Shown here: one piece after another, positions 41,301 to 52,576 of the stretch
How positions within the stretch are numbered: position 1 is the first letter of the stretch
How the letters are laid out: each line of letters starts with the position of its first letter
Origin: Metopolophium dirhodum
Lineage: Eukaryota > Arthropoda > Insecta > Hemiptera > Aphididae
Direction of reading: 5' to 3'
Assembly (NCBI RefSeq): GCF_019925205.1
Contig: NC_083564.1
Span: 28,248,447-28,312,446, forward strand
Length of the DNA stretch: 64,000 nt
Position numbers and translations under genes: made by a program
Notes under the pieces: generated by a model
The model's database searches: none
The model's input: the letters and a program-made list of their open reading frames with translations, nothing else
What the model was told of the DNA's origin: nothing

Positions 41301-44010
41301 TTAAGAAAACAGCCGCTCCGCCAGCAGTTAAGAAAACAGCCGCTCCGCCAGCTTTGAAAAAAACCCAAGAATCTAGTTCTGAAGAAGAAAGTTCTGATGA
41401 GGAAACTGTAGTTAAAACTCCAGCGAAAGGTTTGTTTTCAAAATATTCTATATTATAGCAACTTCAATTTTATTTTTTTATTTTTAGCTCCTGTTTCTGC
41501 GAAGAAAGCTAAAAAAGAATCTAGTTCTGAAGAGGAAAGTTCAGAAGATGAAACCCCAGCTACAACCAAACCATTGAAAAAAAGTAAATTGTTTTTCTTT
41601 TTTTCTTGGATGTGATTTTTAATTTGTATTATTTACTGTATATCAGCTGTAACTAAACCAGTCGTTGCTAAAGAAGAAAGTGAAGAAGAAGAATCTGATG
41701 ACGATGATGATGAAGAAGAAGAAGAAGAAGTTAGCAAGACTCCAAATAGTCAGGTAAAAATCCAAGATATTGTTTGAGATCACTTGGTTATCAAATTTTA
41801 TCAATAACTTTTTTTAAATTGTACAGTGAAAATCTAGTTATTTTTTTGTTTTATTATATCAAAAAAATGTCAACTTATTACATGTTTGTTAAAATTAAAA
41901 TACTGGAAGTTATAAATAATTGTCTAACAACTTAATCTTTAACCAGTTTCACTGTATTTATTTACTTTTGTATCTATTCTGTTGACAATATTTATACAGT
42001 AAACCCTGTGTAATATGGAAACTGTTGGGACCGGATATTTTTTCCATTTAATACAGGTTATATAAATAAAAAAAAATTCCCGATAGATCTTTATTAAATG
42101 TAATTTATTATTTATTTCATATATTCTACATATTTATTATTGCATTTTATTCTACATAATTATATACTCCGAAATTCATCCAATGTTTTTTGTTTTGTTA
42201 TTTGACTTGCCATTTTCTTTTCTACTAAATTTTTCAAGTTGAGAATTCAAGAAGTTCATTTTGTTATTTTGATCCAATGCGAACATTTCAAATCGTTTTA
42301 TTTCATGTAGGACGTTTTTATACGTTTTAATATCATTGCCATGCAATGGTACATTATCAGTTTTGTCTTCGGAACTGGATTGTTCAACATCTATTAAAGT
42401 GCAAGGTTTTCTAAGTTTTCTATTCATTGACTGATAATTTTAAAATAGTACATCTACATATTTCCATGATAAAATATCGTTTCCATTTCCACGTTAAGCC
42501 GGTTCCATATTACACAGGTTTTACTGTAATATATTATTGCAACTTAAAATATTTTCTATTTTATTTAGATCAAAAATCAGCCATTTGTTAAAGCAGCGAA
42601 TGGAGATGTAAGTAAATCTTAATTTTCCTATGTATTAACTATTTTGGAAGAACTTGTCTTAGGGATAGGGTTGGGCTAGGTACTTTATATTACTACATAC
42701 TGCTCAATATGTAAATTAAATATGAGTTAAAATGTATTTCATATAAAAATAAATCAATTAAACAATGATTTTAGAATAAATTATTAATGGGAAACATGGA
42801 ACAATTTGATACTAGTAACAACTCTTTTGATACCGGTAACAACTCTTTTGGCTCTGATAAAAAGAAAAACCAGCAAAATAGACGATCAGATCCTTATAGA
42901 CGTGTCCGTGATGATAATGTCAGTGTTGATGGACGTCTTTTGGATAATTCACTAAAAGCAAAGGTAAGGTTAGCCTTGATTTTTGTGGCTAACCAAACTG
43001 GCGCATGAAAATTAATTCATAAATGTAAAATAACTTAGAATGAATAGTGGTTTTTTGATTATAATTCTTCCAAAATAGTACAATATGCTGTTTTTATTTA
43101 ATTGATATTTTTCATGCTCAGTTTGGAATAGTTCACTAATTAATATTACTCCCATATAGGATGAAAATGGTTCCGGCAACAAATGGGGTGAAGACCGACA
43201 GGGCGGTTTCAGAGGTGGTAGAGGCAATAGAGGAACTCGAGGAGGATTTGGATTCCGAGGTGGTCGTGGAGGCCGTGGGGGTTTCAATCGTGATGATGAC
43301 CAAAATGGAGGAGGAAGAGGTGGTTTTGGTCGTGGTGGGGGTGGGGGTCGTGGAGGTGGGTTCAAACGTAAATTTGATGACTCCGGTGAAGGAGAAGGTG
43401 AAGGCGGTGGTTTCAGAAAGAGTTTTGGAAGTGGTGATGATAATGGTGGAGAACGCCGTAGTTTTGGAGACAAAAGAGGATTTGGTGGTAATAGGTTTGG
43501 AGGTGATCGAGGAGGATTTGGAGGTCGCGGTGGTGGTGATAGAGGTGGAAGAGGATTTGGTGGTCGCGGTGGTGGTGATAGAGGTGGAAGAGGCTTTGGT
43601 GGACGTGGCGGTGGAGATCGTGGCAGGGGCGGTCGTGGAGGTGGTGGAGACAGATATTTCAATAAAAGTTTTGACTCTAATAGTTCAACACCTCAAAACA
43701 AAAAAATTAAATTTGATGATTGAGTAAGTAATTATATTTATTATACTTGAGAGTATAATTATTTGTATCTTGCAAATTAACTTTTATCTGTTAATTATTT
43801 ATGTTGTGCCAAGCATTATCTTTACACAGTAAACTAATAATTTTGTATTTTCAGAAAGGTCAATATGAAAATTGGGGTAAGAAAGCTGCTCTAGACTTAC
43901 AATACACTAAAGGAAAATCTTTTAGACACGAAAAAACAAAAAAAAAACGTGGCTCTTATCGTGGTGGTCAAATCGATGTAGGTGTTAATTCCATTAAATT
44001 TGACGATTAA
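38357..44010 (+). CDS. Nopp140: Nopp140/NOLC1 nucleolar phosphoprotein, SRP40-tail (True) isoform
   Basis: Eleven coding exons: 38357-38449, 39075-39130, 39211-39251, 40302-40502, 40703-41008, 41223-41429, 41488-41583, 41647-41753, 42569-42607, 42775-42963 and 43855-44010. All are phase-consistent, giving 496 aa. The N-terminus is a LisH-like helix (residues about 6-31, ALVFDYLNSLDQNLANMF). The centre is alternating acidic serine clusters (ESSSEEESSEE) and Lys/Pro/Ala-rich basic spacers, the hallmark of Nopp140 and the target of casein kinase 2. The end is the SRP40 C-terminal domain: DPYRRVRDDNVSVDGRLLDN, then TKGKSFRHEKTKKKRGSYRG and NSIKFDD. Nopp140 is a nucleolar/Cajal body chaperone of box C/D and H/ACA snoRNPs that shuttles with them. 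The AATAAA at 44,152 fits its 3' end. Confidence 0.95.
39752..39800 (+). repeat. Degraded half-copy of the ACCCGCATGTGTTG foldback family
   Basis: In Nopp140 intron 3, 'aagaggatgtggtaccccca' followed by 'tgtgtgttgcctccatc' resembles the ends of the two complete foldback elements at 53.97 and 58.92 kb. No matching right arm was found nearby. The GC-richer stretch to about 39,970 may be part of a different element. Confidence 0.4.
41294..41347 (+). repeat. 27-bp in-frame tandem duplication in Nopp140 exon 6
   Basis: Units 41,294-41,320 and 41,321-41,347 differ by one base and encode PAVKKTAAP twice, lengthening a basic spacer by nine residues. Confidence 0.9.
41997..42528 (-). mobile_element. 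Tigger/pogo-like DNA transposon remnant in Nopp140 intron 8
   Basis: The left end CAGTAAACCCTGTGTAATAT and the right end (minus strand) CAGTAAAACCTGTGTAATAT form terminal inverted repeats of about 26 bp. The element is flanked by TA on both sides (41,995-41,996 and 42,529-42,530), the target duplication of the Tc1/mariner-Tigger group. Inside, on the minus strand, 42,176-42,427 is an 83-codon frame (KTYKNVLHEIKRFEMFALDQ) that resembles the acidic C-terminal tail of Tigger/jerky transposases. The DDD catalytic core is missing, so this is a deletion derivative. Confidence 0.8.
43160..43723 (+). CDS. Nopp140: Alternative terminal coding exon of Nopp140: RGG tail
   Basis: The acceptor at 43,158-43,159 (TATAG) joins in phase 0 to the exon ending 42,963. 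The frame stays open for 187 codons to a TGA at 43,721-43,723, giving a 632-aa isoform. The tail begins DENGSGNKWGEDRQGGFRGG and is dense in RGG, FGG and GRGG repeats. It then ends DRYFNKSFDSNSSTPQNKK followed by IKFDD. Drosophila Nopp140 is known to have both a conserved-tail form and an RGG form made by alternative splicing; this locus shows the same arrangement. GTAAGT directly follows the stop codon, so the exon can act as a cassette spliced onward to 43,855. RGG tails bind RNA and are targets for arginine methylation. Confidence 0.92.
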   Translation, partial: DENGSGNKWGEDRQGGFRGGRGNRGTRGGFGFRGGRGGRGGFNRDDDQNGGGRGGFGRGGGGGRGGGFKRKFDDSGEGEGEGGGFRKSFGSGDDNGGERRSFGDKRGFGGNRFGGDRGGFGGRGGGDRGGRGFGGRGGGDRGGRGFGGRGGGDRGRGGRGGGGDRYFNKSFDSNSSTPQNKKIKFDD

Positions 44011-46160
44011 TAATATAATCGTTATCAAACCGTAATTTTTTATTTTTTAACATTGTTGTTTTTTAAACAATTCCTATCATTATTACAATTTCATTTTTTA
44101 ACTAAATATAAACAAGAGTTTGTAATTGAATTTTCTTAAATTTCTTTTATTAATAAATAAACTAGATTCGTGTATTTTAAGTTTAGAAGTAAGATTTGTA
44201 TATAATTAATATTTAAGTGACTGTAATTAAAAGTTATGTATTCAATTTTGAATTAAGATATAATTTTAATTATTATTACATTACCTCATTTAAAAAATTT
44301 AATGTATGTTGAAAAATATATTTTTTTGATAAAATATAAGTGGTACCATAAATTGAACTGTTATTGTTTTTCTATATAAATTTAATAGTTTCTACTCAGT
44401 TAACTACCCAAATATTCCACACCCACATGTATTTCCTTTGATCTCCGTCTTGTAACATTGTACATTTAGGTTTAGACTTAGTGGTGTAATAGGGTAATTT
44501 TAACAACTAATGCTTTTTTGACATTTTTTTTATTTAAGGAATACTATTTTAAAATTGTATACTTTATTACACTCGTCGCTAAATTAATATTAGTTCTAAG
44601 TGTTCTAACTTTTATAAGTTGGTGCCCCTAACTTAACAAATACGTGTGTCGTATCCTGTTATCGATAGCTTAAAATGAATGTTCTTAATAGTGCATGAGT
44701 TTTTAATTTGTGACTCGTGTAGTCGTGTATAATTTATAATTAAACAGTTAGGACATAAAATGAGCTGAATATTTTTGATGCAAAGCTGATAAAAACAGTA
44801 GTAACTTGAAAACGTACATATAATATGGTAGCTACTGGTCCACTTGCGTCTGGAATCGCGATGTTCCTATGAACTCATTATTTTAGTTCTGTGTACGACT
44901 AAACATTAAAAAATGCATAATGAAGGAGTGCTAAGAGTAGAGCAACAACATAATGCATTTTATCAATTTTAATTCAAAATGGTTCAGTATGATATAAATT
45001 ATTTACCTCTATTTATCATTAAAATGTTAAAAAAAAAAAAATGGATAACTGCAACGGTATCGGTTAATTACTCAAAATCTACAACTCGCACTAAAGCTCA
45101 ATTATTTTGTAGAGAACCTTATGTCCTTCCACCAAAATAGCGCTACTAGTAATTCGATTTTTGTTTACAATACATAAATTAATTTATAAACAAAATAGTG
45201 ACTATAATAGCCAATGAGCATAGACTGACCACAGCCAATCCGTACGGTACGTTTCGCTTTATATTCGAATAACGGACCGATCCACCCACACAATTGTAAA
45301 ACGCTTCGTGCGCGATGGTGCAAGTAAAATAATCCTATAATAATATTATAATGCATCGTGTATAACGGCTGTGGGTCAAAGGACTCGGGAGGCCACTGGC
45401 CAGACCTGTCACTACTAGGTCATATAGTGTTGGATCGTTCGTCCTACGGTGGTTGATTATAAATTATTAACTGCTAGTACTTACAACTTATAATCAATAA
45501 AAATAATAATATATCCAATAGCCAATAGGTATCTAAAATTGGGGCACTGGGCAGTGGCTACAACTGGTATTAGGTTAATATAATATTATGATGTACTAAA
45601 AAGCCCGCGACTGAAAAATACCATTACAGTGTCCCGCAGTCCGGTATTTTATCCTTACCTGCTGTAAGGCACTATCTATGAGATATAATTTGAACTTTTT
45701 TAAAAAGAAGTTCAAAAATTGTTTTTATACATGAACTCACGCTCACGACATCAGCAGATTCAGATAATGTCAGTTTTTGAGTATCTATGAAATCCTTTTG
45801 ATCTTGGTCGATATCATGGTTGAATATTCCCGCTCATCCACCGACAGCAATGGTTCTCAAAATCATGTGTAATCTATAATCAATATAGATTGCAGGTTAT
45901 GGGTAATTTGGTGTTTTTTGTTTACCTATAAATTGTTGATAAAATACTTTTAATCGACGACACAATAAATGATACCTATAATATTTTAGGTATAATAAAA
46001 ATTAAAAAACTGGGTGAAATTGTATTATTTTTCGTTTGCATTGGCCCCGCTATCCGTTACAACCGTTTCAACCAAAAGTAGGTAGTAATGCATTACTGTG
46101 CGCCGAACACTTTATGACATTTATGCGGAATACCATTCAGATTCAAATGACCCATTGGGT
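44011..46160. other. Intergenic region between Nopp140 and app
   Basis: It holds the Nopp140 3' UTR with AATAAA at 44,152-44,157. A partial foldback-family end ('ccacacccacatgtatttcc' and 'ctccgtcttgtaac') lies at about 44,417-44,465. A GC-richer stretch at 45,230-45,430 may belong to the app promoter. In-frame TAA at 46,086-46,088 closes the frame upstream of the app start. No other gene is seen. Confidence 0.6.
44152..44157 (+). terminator. Polyadenylation signal of Nopp140
   Basis: AATAAA 142 bases after the True-isoform stop codon. Confidence 0.6.
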
Positions 46161-49100
46161 ATGGCCAAAGTCACCAGGAAATGGGAAATGTTCCCTGGTC
46201 GAAACCGATTTTGCTGTGACGGCCGGCTCATGATGGCACCGCATGCGGCAGTGTTCTACATCAATGTGATCCTCATCATTGGCACGAGCGTCCTCTTCTT
46301 TGTATTCGAGTGAGTCGAGTCGACGCCATACATTATATTCTGCTTGACCAATGTCTATGATGTGACAAATTATCTACCTATTTTTTGTTGTTCTAGCTGT
46401 CCATACCTTAGCCGTCGTGTGACTCCTGTGATTCCAGTCATTTCGGGAGTGTTGTTTCTCTTTGTCATTGGCTCGTTGTTCAAGACTAGTTTCACGGACC
46501 CGGGTATTATTCCCAGGGCGACTGACGACGAAGCCGCTTACATCGAGAAGCAAGTTTGTAAGTTTGATAGAATTTGTTTTCTGATTTAATATTAATAAAA
46601 GTCTTACATACCTAGATTTAGCTGTGCAGTGACTCTACCATATTCTTTGGTACAGTCCAATTTTTAATATCTTAATTCTCAAAGTAGTTGCTTAGCAACT
46701 ATATATAACGCTTTATTGTAGTACATTTTTGTATTATTTTTTTGTGAGGTTTTGTTTATAAGTGTTAATGCCATGATAGCAGTGGCATATACAAGGTGTA
46801 TGTTTGGGAGACAGACATCCCCCTTTAACACGTATTATATAAAAGTCATTTTGATATTAAGTATAAAAATATTAATATAATTTATGTTATTTTTTCCATA
46901 CATGAACATCTTGAATAGCCGATTGTTTTCATAGAAATGTGTATTTATTTTCCACGATTAATACAATTGAATATCATTAGTGAATGAAATAATTTTGTCA
47001 AAAAAAATAGAACCTTTTTTTATTAGCCATATTATTCTTTAATCTTCAGATATTTCAAACTAAAGTATTTTTTAAAATACATTAGACAGTGGACACTGAT
47101 CAGTTTTAGTTTATGTTTTTGAAAAGCTATGGTTAGCGCTTTAATGCAATTTTTTTTTTCCATAACTCATCTAATTTAGTCCTATTTTTAAAACTAAACT
47201 AGTAGTGTTAGATGATTTGATTAACGATAGTAAAATATTGAATTAGAACTAATTAAATACTGCCTTCTTTACAAAGAAATTTGATGAATGTTCTATTGAT
47301 ACTTTCAGAAAAAAACATAATTATACAATGATCGTCAAATAATAATTTTGTCATATTATAACAATTATTATTTACTATTTAAATTAGCCTATATTTACAA
47401 ATGTTCAGTCAATCATCAAGATACTATTTGATCAATCAAATATCTCTAAAATTATTTATTTTCATATTATTATATTTTATTAATCTATTAATTAAAATAT
47501 GATATTTTTAATGGATTAAAATTTAGACATTAGTATACCAAACAATGGAGGCACCCCTACTATACGACCACCTCCTAGAACCAAAGAGGTAGTCATCAAA
47601 GGAAATTCAATCAAGTTAAAGTATTGTGTAACATGCAAGATTTTTAGACCGCCAAGAGCATCTCATTGTAGTTTATGCAACAATTGTGTTGGTAAGTTTT
47701 ATTAATATTTTTAGTATTCAATTGTATAATACAATATTATTTATTGGTTAAGGGTGTCAAAGCCTTTTGTTTAAATACAAAAACTTACCTCTCAGGAAAA
47801 ACCAACCATTTGTGTAATAATCAAATTTTGATAATTTTATTTTTAATACGATAAAATTTTACAGGGCGCGGAACTCTGATTTATTATATTTTCAAAAGCT
47901 GTAACACTTTTAAATAACACAAACTTTTGAGTATATTTAAATGTGTTTTTCTTGTGTTATTTAAAGTTACACCAAAACTTTTCCGATGTCACCTGAATAA
48001 TGTTTTCACTTTAAAAATAAAATAAAAATTATTAAAATTTGACTATTCCACTAAGGTTGATTGTTTTTTCTGTGTAGTGCCTTTTAAACCGTTGAAATGA
48101 CTTGATTTTATTTTTTTTTTTTTTTATGGTTGCCGTACAACGTAACTGAAAATGTATGTCTATTTAAAAATAACCAGCTTCAACACCCTTAATTAATTTT
48201 TTTTGGACTGAAATATTTATATTTATAGAATATGAATAAATGTTTTTTCACTTATATCTTACAATATAATATATTTTTAAAATTTAGAAAACTTCGATCA
48301 TCACTGTCCATGGGTAGGAAATTGTGTTGGTCGTCGGAACTACAGGTTTTTCTATATGTTTATTGTTTGCTTATCTTTACTTATCATCATCGTGTTCATT
48401 GGAGCAGTACTACATTTATTTTACTGTAAGTGGTTTCAATTTTGTTCAAATTAATTTGTATAAATAGGTATATTATTTATTTCATACTTTTGTGTATTTT
48501 TTTTATTTAGTATCTGAAAACAGACTAATGGTAGATGCTATTTCTGAATCACCTACTAGCGTGATAGTAGTAATTATTACATTCTTTAGTTGTTGGAGCG
48601 TAATTGGACTGGCCGGATTTCATACATTTCTTGCTGCGTCCAATCAAACGACTAATGAAGATGTTAGTATATTATTTATGTATAATGTATATATTATAAT
48701 TTATAATAAATATAAATACTAACATTTGCAGGGAAGGAAGATAGCCTCTTTCATTTTATTAGATAAAATATACATAATAGTTTTTTTAATAATGATTATT
48801 TTCATGTATAATTATGAAATTAATTAAAACATTTTCTTATTTTTTTCCAATGATGAAATAATATGTGATTTATATTTATGTAATTTTCTGGAATAGCTTA
48901 TTATTATTAATTATATTCTCTTCAAATGCTTATTTAATATTTATCATTCAAGATTCAATATTTTTTTAATAAAAATTATTCTGCTTCAAAAACAAAATTT
49001 AAAATTGAGATTTTTATTATTAGTTTAATTAAAAGTATATTGATATTTTGTGTGAACAGCGAACACTGAATGTTTAATTAATTAATTTTTCTTATGGTAA

Positions 49101-50522
49101 TTTTTTTTTTTAAATAAATGAGTTAAATTTAGACAGTAATTAAGTATGAAGTTATTATTCATCGAGTTCACTGCTTCCATCCTTGCAAATAAAATGTTTA
49201 CTATGAAATAAAATTATAATATATTGTAATTAGATTAAAGGATCTTTTGCCAGTCGAACAGGACGGCCAAATTCCAATCCATATAGTCGAGGTAACATCT
49301 GTGCCAATTATTGTTATGTATTGTGTTCTCCTCGTCCACCAAGTCTTTTAGGTATTCATAAATATTAGTATATTGTTCTAAGAATCTTAATTCACTTTAT
49401 ATATTTCAGATAGACGTGGTGTGGTTTTATCGTTAACCGAATCTAAATCAATGAACAAAAGTCAGAGTAGAGATACAGTAATATCTAATAAAGGGTTTGA
49501 AGTTTCTGATGCACCTGTCAACCAGGTAATGTGTAATAATTATTTTAATATTTTATGTACTTAATTTAATTTTAATTTATAGAATGGCAAGACAAATACT
49601 GATGAGATACAATTGCATCAATATGGTTCATCTAGTATGTTACAACCAGATAGCCTAGACCGCAATCAACATACATTCACAACATCGATGCCAAGTATTC
49701 ATCATTCGCAAAACAATCATGTGCATCAAAGTCATATAATAAATGGTTTGTATCAAAAGCCACCAACCTCCCATTCTTCAATCTTAATCGCATCACATAA
49801 TCATTACCCAACTGACTATTTTTTAGTTCCCACCAACCCAAATTATTTTTATGCTAGTCTACCTTTGCGCAGGGACCGTGCAGCTATGTATTATTCAGCT
49901 GTTTCTCGAGTTCCTAGTTATCGTTGTAGGAACAATCAAAAACTTTACTATAGTCACTGCCGTGAGCATGGTGGGGGTACTTCATCAACTAGGATGCACT
50001 TATCAAATAGTATTATAAATAACACTAGTTAAGTTAATGCTCATCTTTTTGGGAACTGTAATGAAAATAATTGAATTGTTAATATTATATGTTTTGTTTC
50101 TTTTTAAATGCTTTTCACTACCATGTAAGTTGATTAGGATTAATATTTGTTGGTAAGTGAACTCTAAAGCTTGAGGTTTAATTTATATAAATAAATATAT
50201 TAGATAATTAATTTTCATATAATGATGTTTTTATCACTATTTAGGTGTGAAATTCAACAAAAGTGTAACTTCCTTGACTAACACATTCAACGATACTGGC
50301 ATTTACGAGACTATTGAACCGGGTCGATTAGATCCAGATCTAGATTTAGATGATGGGTCAAAAACTATATCTGGTGCTCCACCGCTGAGTGCTAGTCGGC
50401 TACAACTACTTCAGGACACGACAATGATCGAGTCAGCTTTAGACCTGGATTCATTAGAAGATGCATCATCAGTTGGAACTGGAAGCCAAGTGAAATTGGT
50501 TAAAAACAAAAATACGTTATGA
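46161..50522 (+). CDS. app: DHHC palmitoyltransferase, ZDHHC9/14/18 (approximated) group
   Basis: Nine exons: 46161-46309, 46397-46557, 47527-47691, 48288-48425, 48511-48662, 49234-49351, 49410-49525, 49583-49745 and 50245-50522, phase-consistent, giving 479 aa. It is an integral membrane S-acyltransferase; the Cys of DHHC (about residue 165) carries the acyl group. Seen: RKWEMFPGRNRFCCDGRLMM start, TM1 (HAAVFYINVILIIGTSVLFF) and TM2 after CPYLSRR, then the DPG motif (FTDPGIIPRA). The cysteine-rich domain YCVTCKIFRPPRASHCSLC runs into FDHHCPWVGNCVGRRNY. TM3 and TM4 follow, then the TTxE motif (QTTNED), NPYSRGN and PPSLLD. In Drosophila, approximated acts at the plasma membrane in Fat/Dachs growth and polarity signalling. 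The start at 46,161 (GGGTATGG context) is the first ATG after an in-frame TAA. Assignment to app rather than a ZDHHC9-type paralogue is less certain. Confidence 0.92.
49583..50032 (+). CDS. app: Alternative C-terminal exon of app (unspliced extension)
   Basis: Exon 8 can end at a weak donor (G|GTTTGT, 49,745) and splice in phase 1 to 50,245. If it is not cut, its frame stays open for a further 95 codons past the donor to TAA at 50,030-50,032, giving 482 aa. The extension is Tyr/His/Asn/Arg-rich (YYSAVSRVPSYRCRNNQK). The spliced tail ends with DSLEDASSVGTGSQVKLV, which resembles the C-terminus of vertebrate ZDHHC14, so I treat that as the main form. The length of the open extension suggests that it may be used. 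Confidence 0.55.
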   Translation, partial: NGKTNTDEIQLHQYGSSSMLQPDSLDRNQHTFTTSMPSIHHSQNNHVHQSHIINGLYQKPPTSHSSILIASHNHYPTDYFLVPTNPNYFYASLPLRRDRAAMYYSAVSRVPSYRCRNNQKLYYSHCREHGGGTSSTRMHLSNSIINNTS

Positions 50523-52380
50523 CTAAACTAGATTGAAAAAAAAACAAATTATGTACCTGTTCATTTTTGTAGTCATACATAAATGTAAAATTCCTTATGG
50601 CGTCTAGGCAATTTATATGTTGTTTTAATATGACTTAAAATAAAATTAGTGGCAAAATTGTTATTTACCACCAACTGACTGCCCAATCAAATTGTTTTAG
50701 GATTAACAATTTTAATGTTATTAAATAAGTGCCTTTTGCTTTATTTATTATTCTAATTAGGTCATTAAACTAAAGCCTAACATTTTTTAAGTATTTAATT
50801 TCATTACTAAACAGTAAACACCATGTCATATTTTGCACTTTTCTAATTTGGTCCTTAAAGTTATTAAATTAGATACATATATTTTTTTGTATTATAAGAT
50901 AACTTAATTTAAATTATAGTATTGTTATATGGCATTACAGAAGTGTTGTGGCTAAGGTTTGACTTAAATATGCCAATGAATAATATGTTTTATTTTTATA
51001 GTCAGGGTTTATAAATAGGTAATTATTATTGTTAAATTTTTCTTTTTTTAATAAAAAAACTAACGATTTTTTTCGGGTGTTACCATCTTCTATAAGACTT
51101 TTAAACATTCTAATAGGTAAATCAATTATTTATTATTTTTATTAATAATTAGTATGTACATTTTTTTTTTTTATTTTATTGTTCATGAATTTTGCGGTTG
51201 TGCTTTTACTTGAATTAACGCGTTAGTGCCTATTTCTTGGAAATAATTTTTTTTCTTTTTATAATTAATGTTATTGATAAAAGTTTATTAATTAGATGAA
51301 AGAAATTCAATATATATTTTTATATTTACATTGTTCAACATTTAAATTGTTATTTGTTATAAAGGTAAAAATAGGGTTTAAAATATAAATTTTGATTTTC
51401 TTAAAACGAAGACATCAAAAATCAAAATTTAATTTTCATTTCAGCATTTGAATTCATTGAATCAAAAATCAAATTTAAGATGGCTAGTTTGTTTTTTTAT
51501 TGTAAAGACTTCTACATTATATTTATTATACAGTTTAAAAATAGTTTTAATCATTGATACATCATTTATTCATTTAATATTTAAAGCAGTAATATACAAT
51601 TATTTTTTTACTAGCAATACGTTTTTATTATTCTTTATATTTTACATATAAGACATTATCAGTGGATTTTAGAGGTGAGTTAAAGTTAATTATTGTGATC
51701 ATTCACTGACATCAAAATATAATACAATTAAATTAATATATAAAAAAAATTTTTTTAAATTTTTATGCATGTACTCGAGTTTTAAAAGAACACTTTATTT
51801 CACTGATTGATTAAATTATAGAAAGGATTATATCATGTCATGTGTATTATTATTATACCCTGTTACTATGAAATAGGATAATAATAATATGTAAATAATA
51901 TACACCAATATAAAACAATGAAAATTGTAAATACGACTGATCCAAAATGTACTATTATGTAAGGTATTATTCATTAAGATAACTATTGTTTTTTTAATAT
52001 TAACTGCAATACAATTTTGGATTAGCTAGTGGATATTTTAATTTATGCAAAATAGTTTCATATAAAAATGCTTTTTTAATACTTAAAAAGAGAGTTACAA
52101 CTAACCAAAATTTGACAAAGAATTAATGCATAATTAACATCACAATGTTTTCTTAATTTTAAACAAAACAATTTTCAAAATTTATGTACAGTCTGTTTTC
52201 TACTTTAAATAATATTCATTATTATAAGTATCAAGTATTTAAAAATGTATAGTTTCTTGTTTATCATTATCTCAGTTTTTCATTGTTTTATACTTTGATA
52301 ATATGAATGTGCGCTCAGAAACCATTTAAAAACATTTTTTTTTTTTTTTTTTAATAATAATTTTACTTATTTTATCTGGT
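50523..52380. other. Convergent intergenic region between app and HYOU1
   Basis: AT-rich 3'-flanking sequence of two convergent genes. There are homopolymer T runs (for example near 52,337-52,352) and no supported coding frame. Confidence 0.6.
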
Positions 52381-52386
52381 TTTATT
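52381..52386 (-). terminator. Polyadenylation signal of HYOU1
   Basis: AATAAA on the minus strand, about 156 bases downstream of the HTEL stop codon. Confidence 0.55.
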
Positions 52387-52541
52387 TTCAACGATGTAAT
52401 TAAAAAATACAATGAAATGCAATTATCCAGAATAAATAAATTAAAAAATGTACAGAATTAACATTAGTCTTCAATAACTGGATCCTGGAATGCACGATAG
52501 CCTGTGTTCACTTGCACAATTTAGACACCAATTTTTTTTTT

Positions 52542-52576
52542 TTATAACTCCGTGTGTGTATCATCTCCTTTTTCCT
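52542..52576 (-). CDS. HYOU1: HYOU1 last coding exon with HTEL ER-retention signal
   Basis: A 35-nt exon (acceptor ATAG at 52,577-52,580) encodes EKGDDTHTEL and stop, in phase 1 with the donor G|GTGAGA at 54,863-54,862. HTEL is a KDEL-type signal expected for an ER-lumen HYOU1. Without this exon the upstream frame would run on into intron sequence and end without a retrieval motif. Confidence 0.8.

Noticed and set aside
43012..43662. 216-codon proline-rich frame on the minus strand
   Set aside because: Antisense shadow of the glycine/arginine-rich RGG exon of Nopp140.
46036..46233. 65-codon frame overlapping the start of the app gene
   Set aside because: Different frame from the conserved RKWEMFPGRNRF sequence and no similarity to anything; a shadow.
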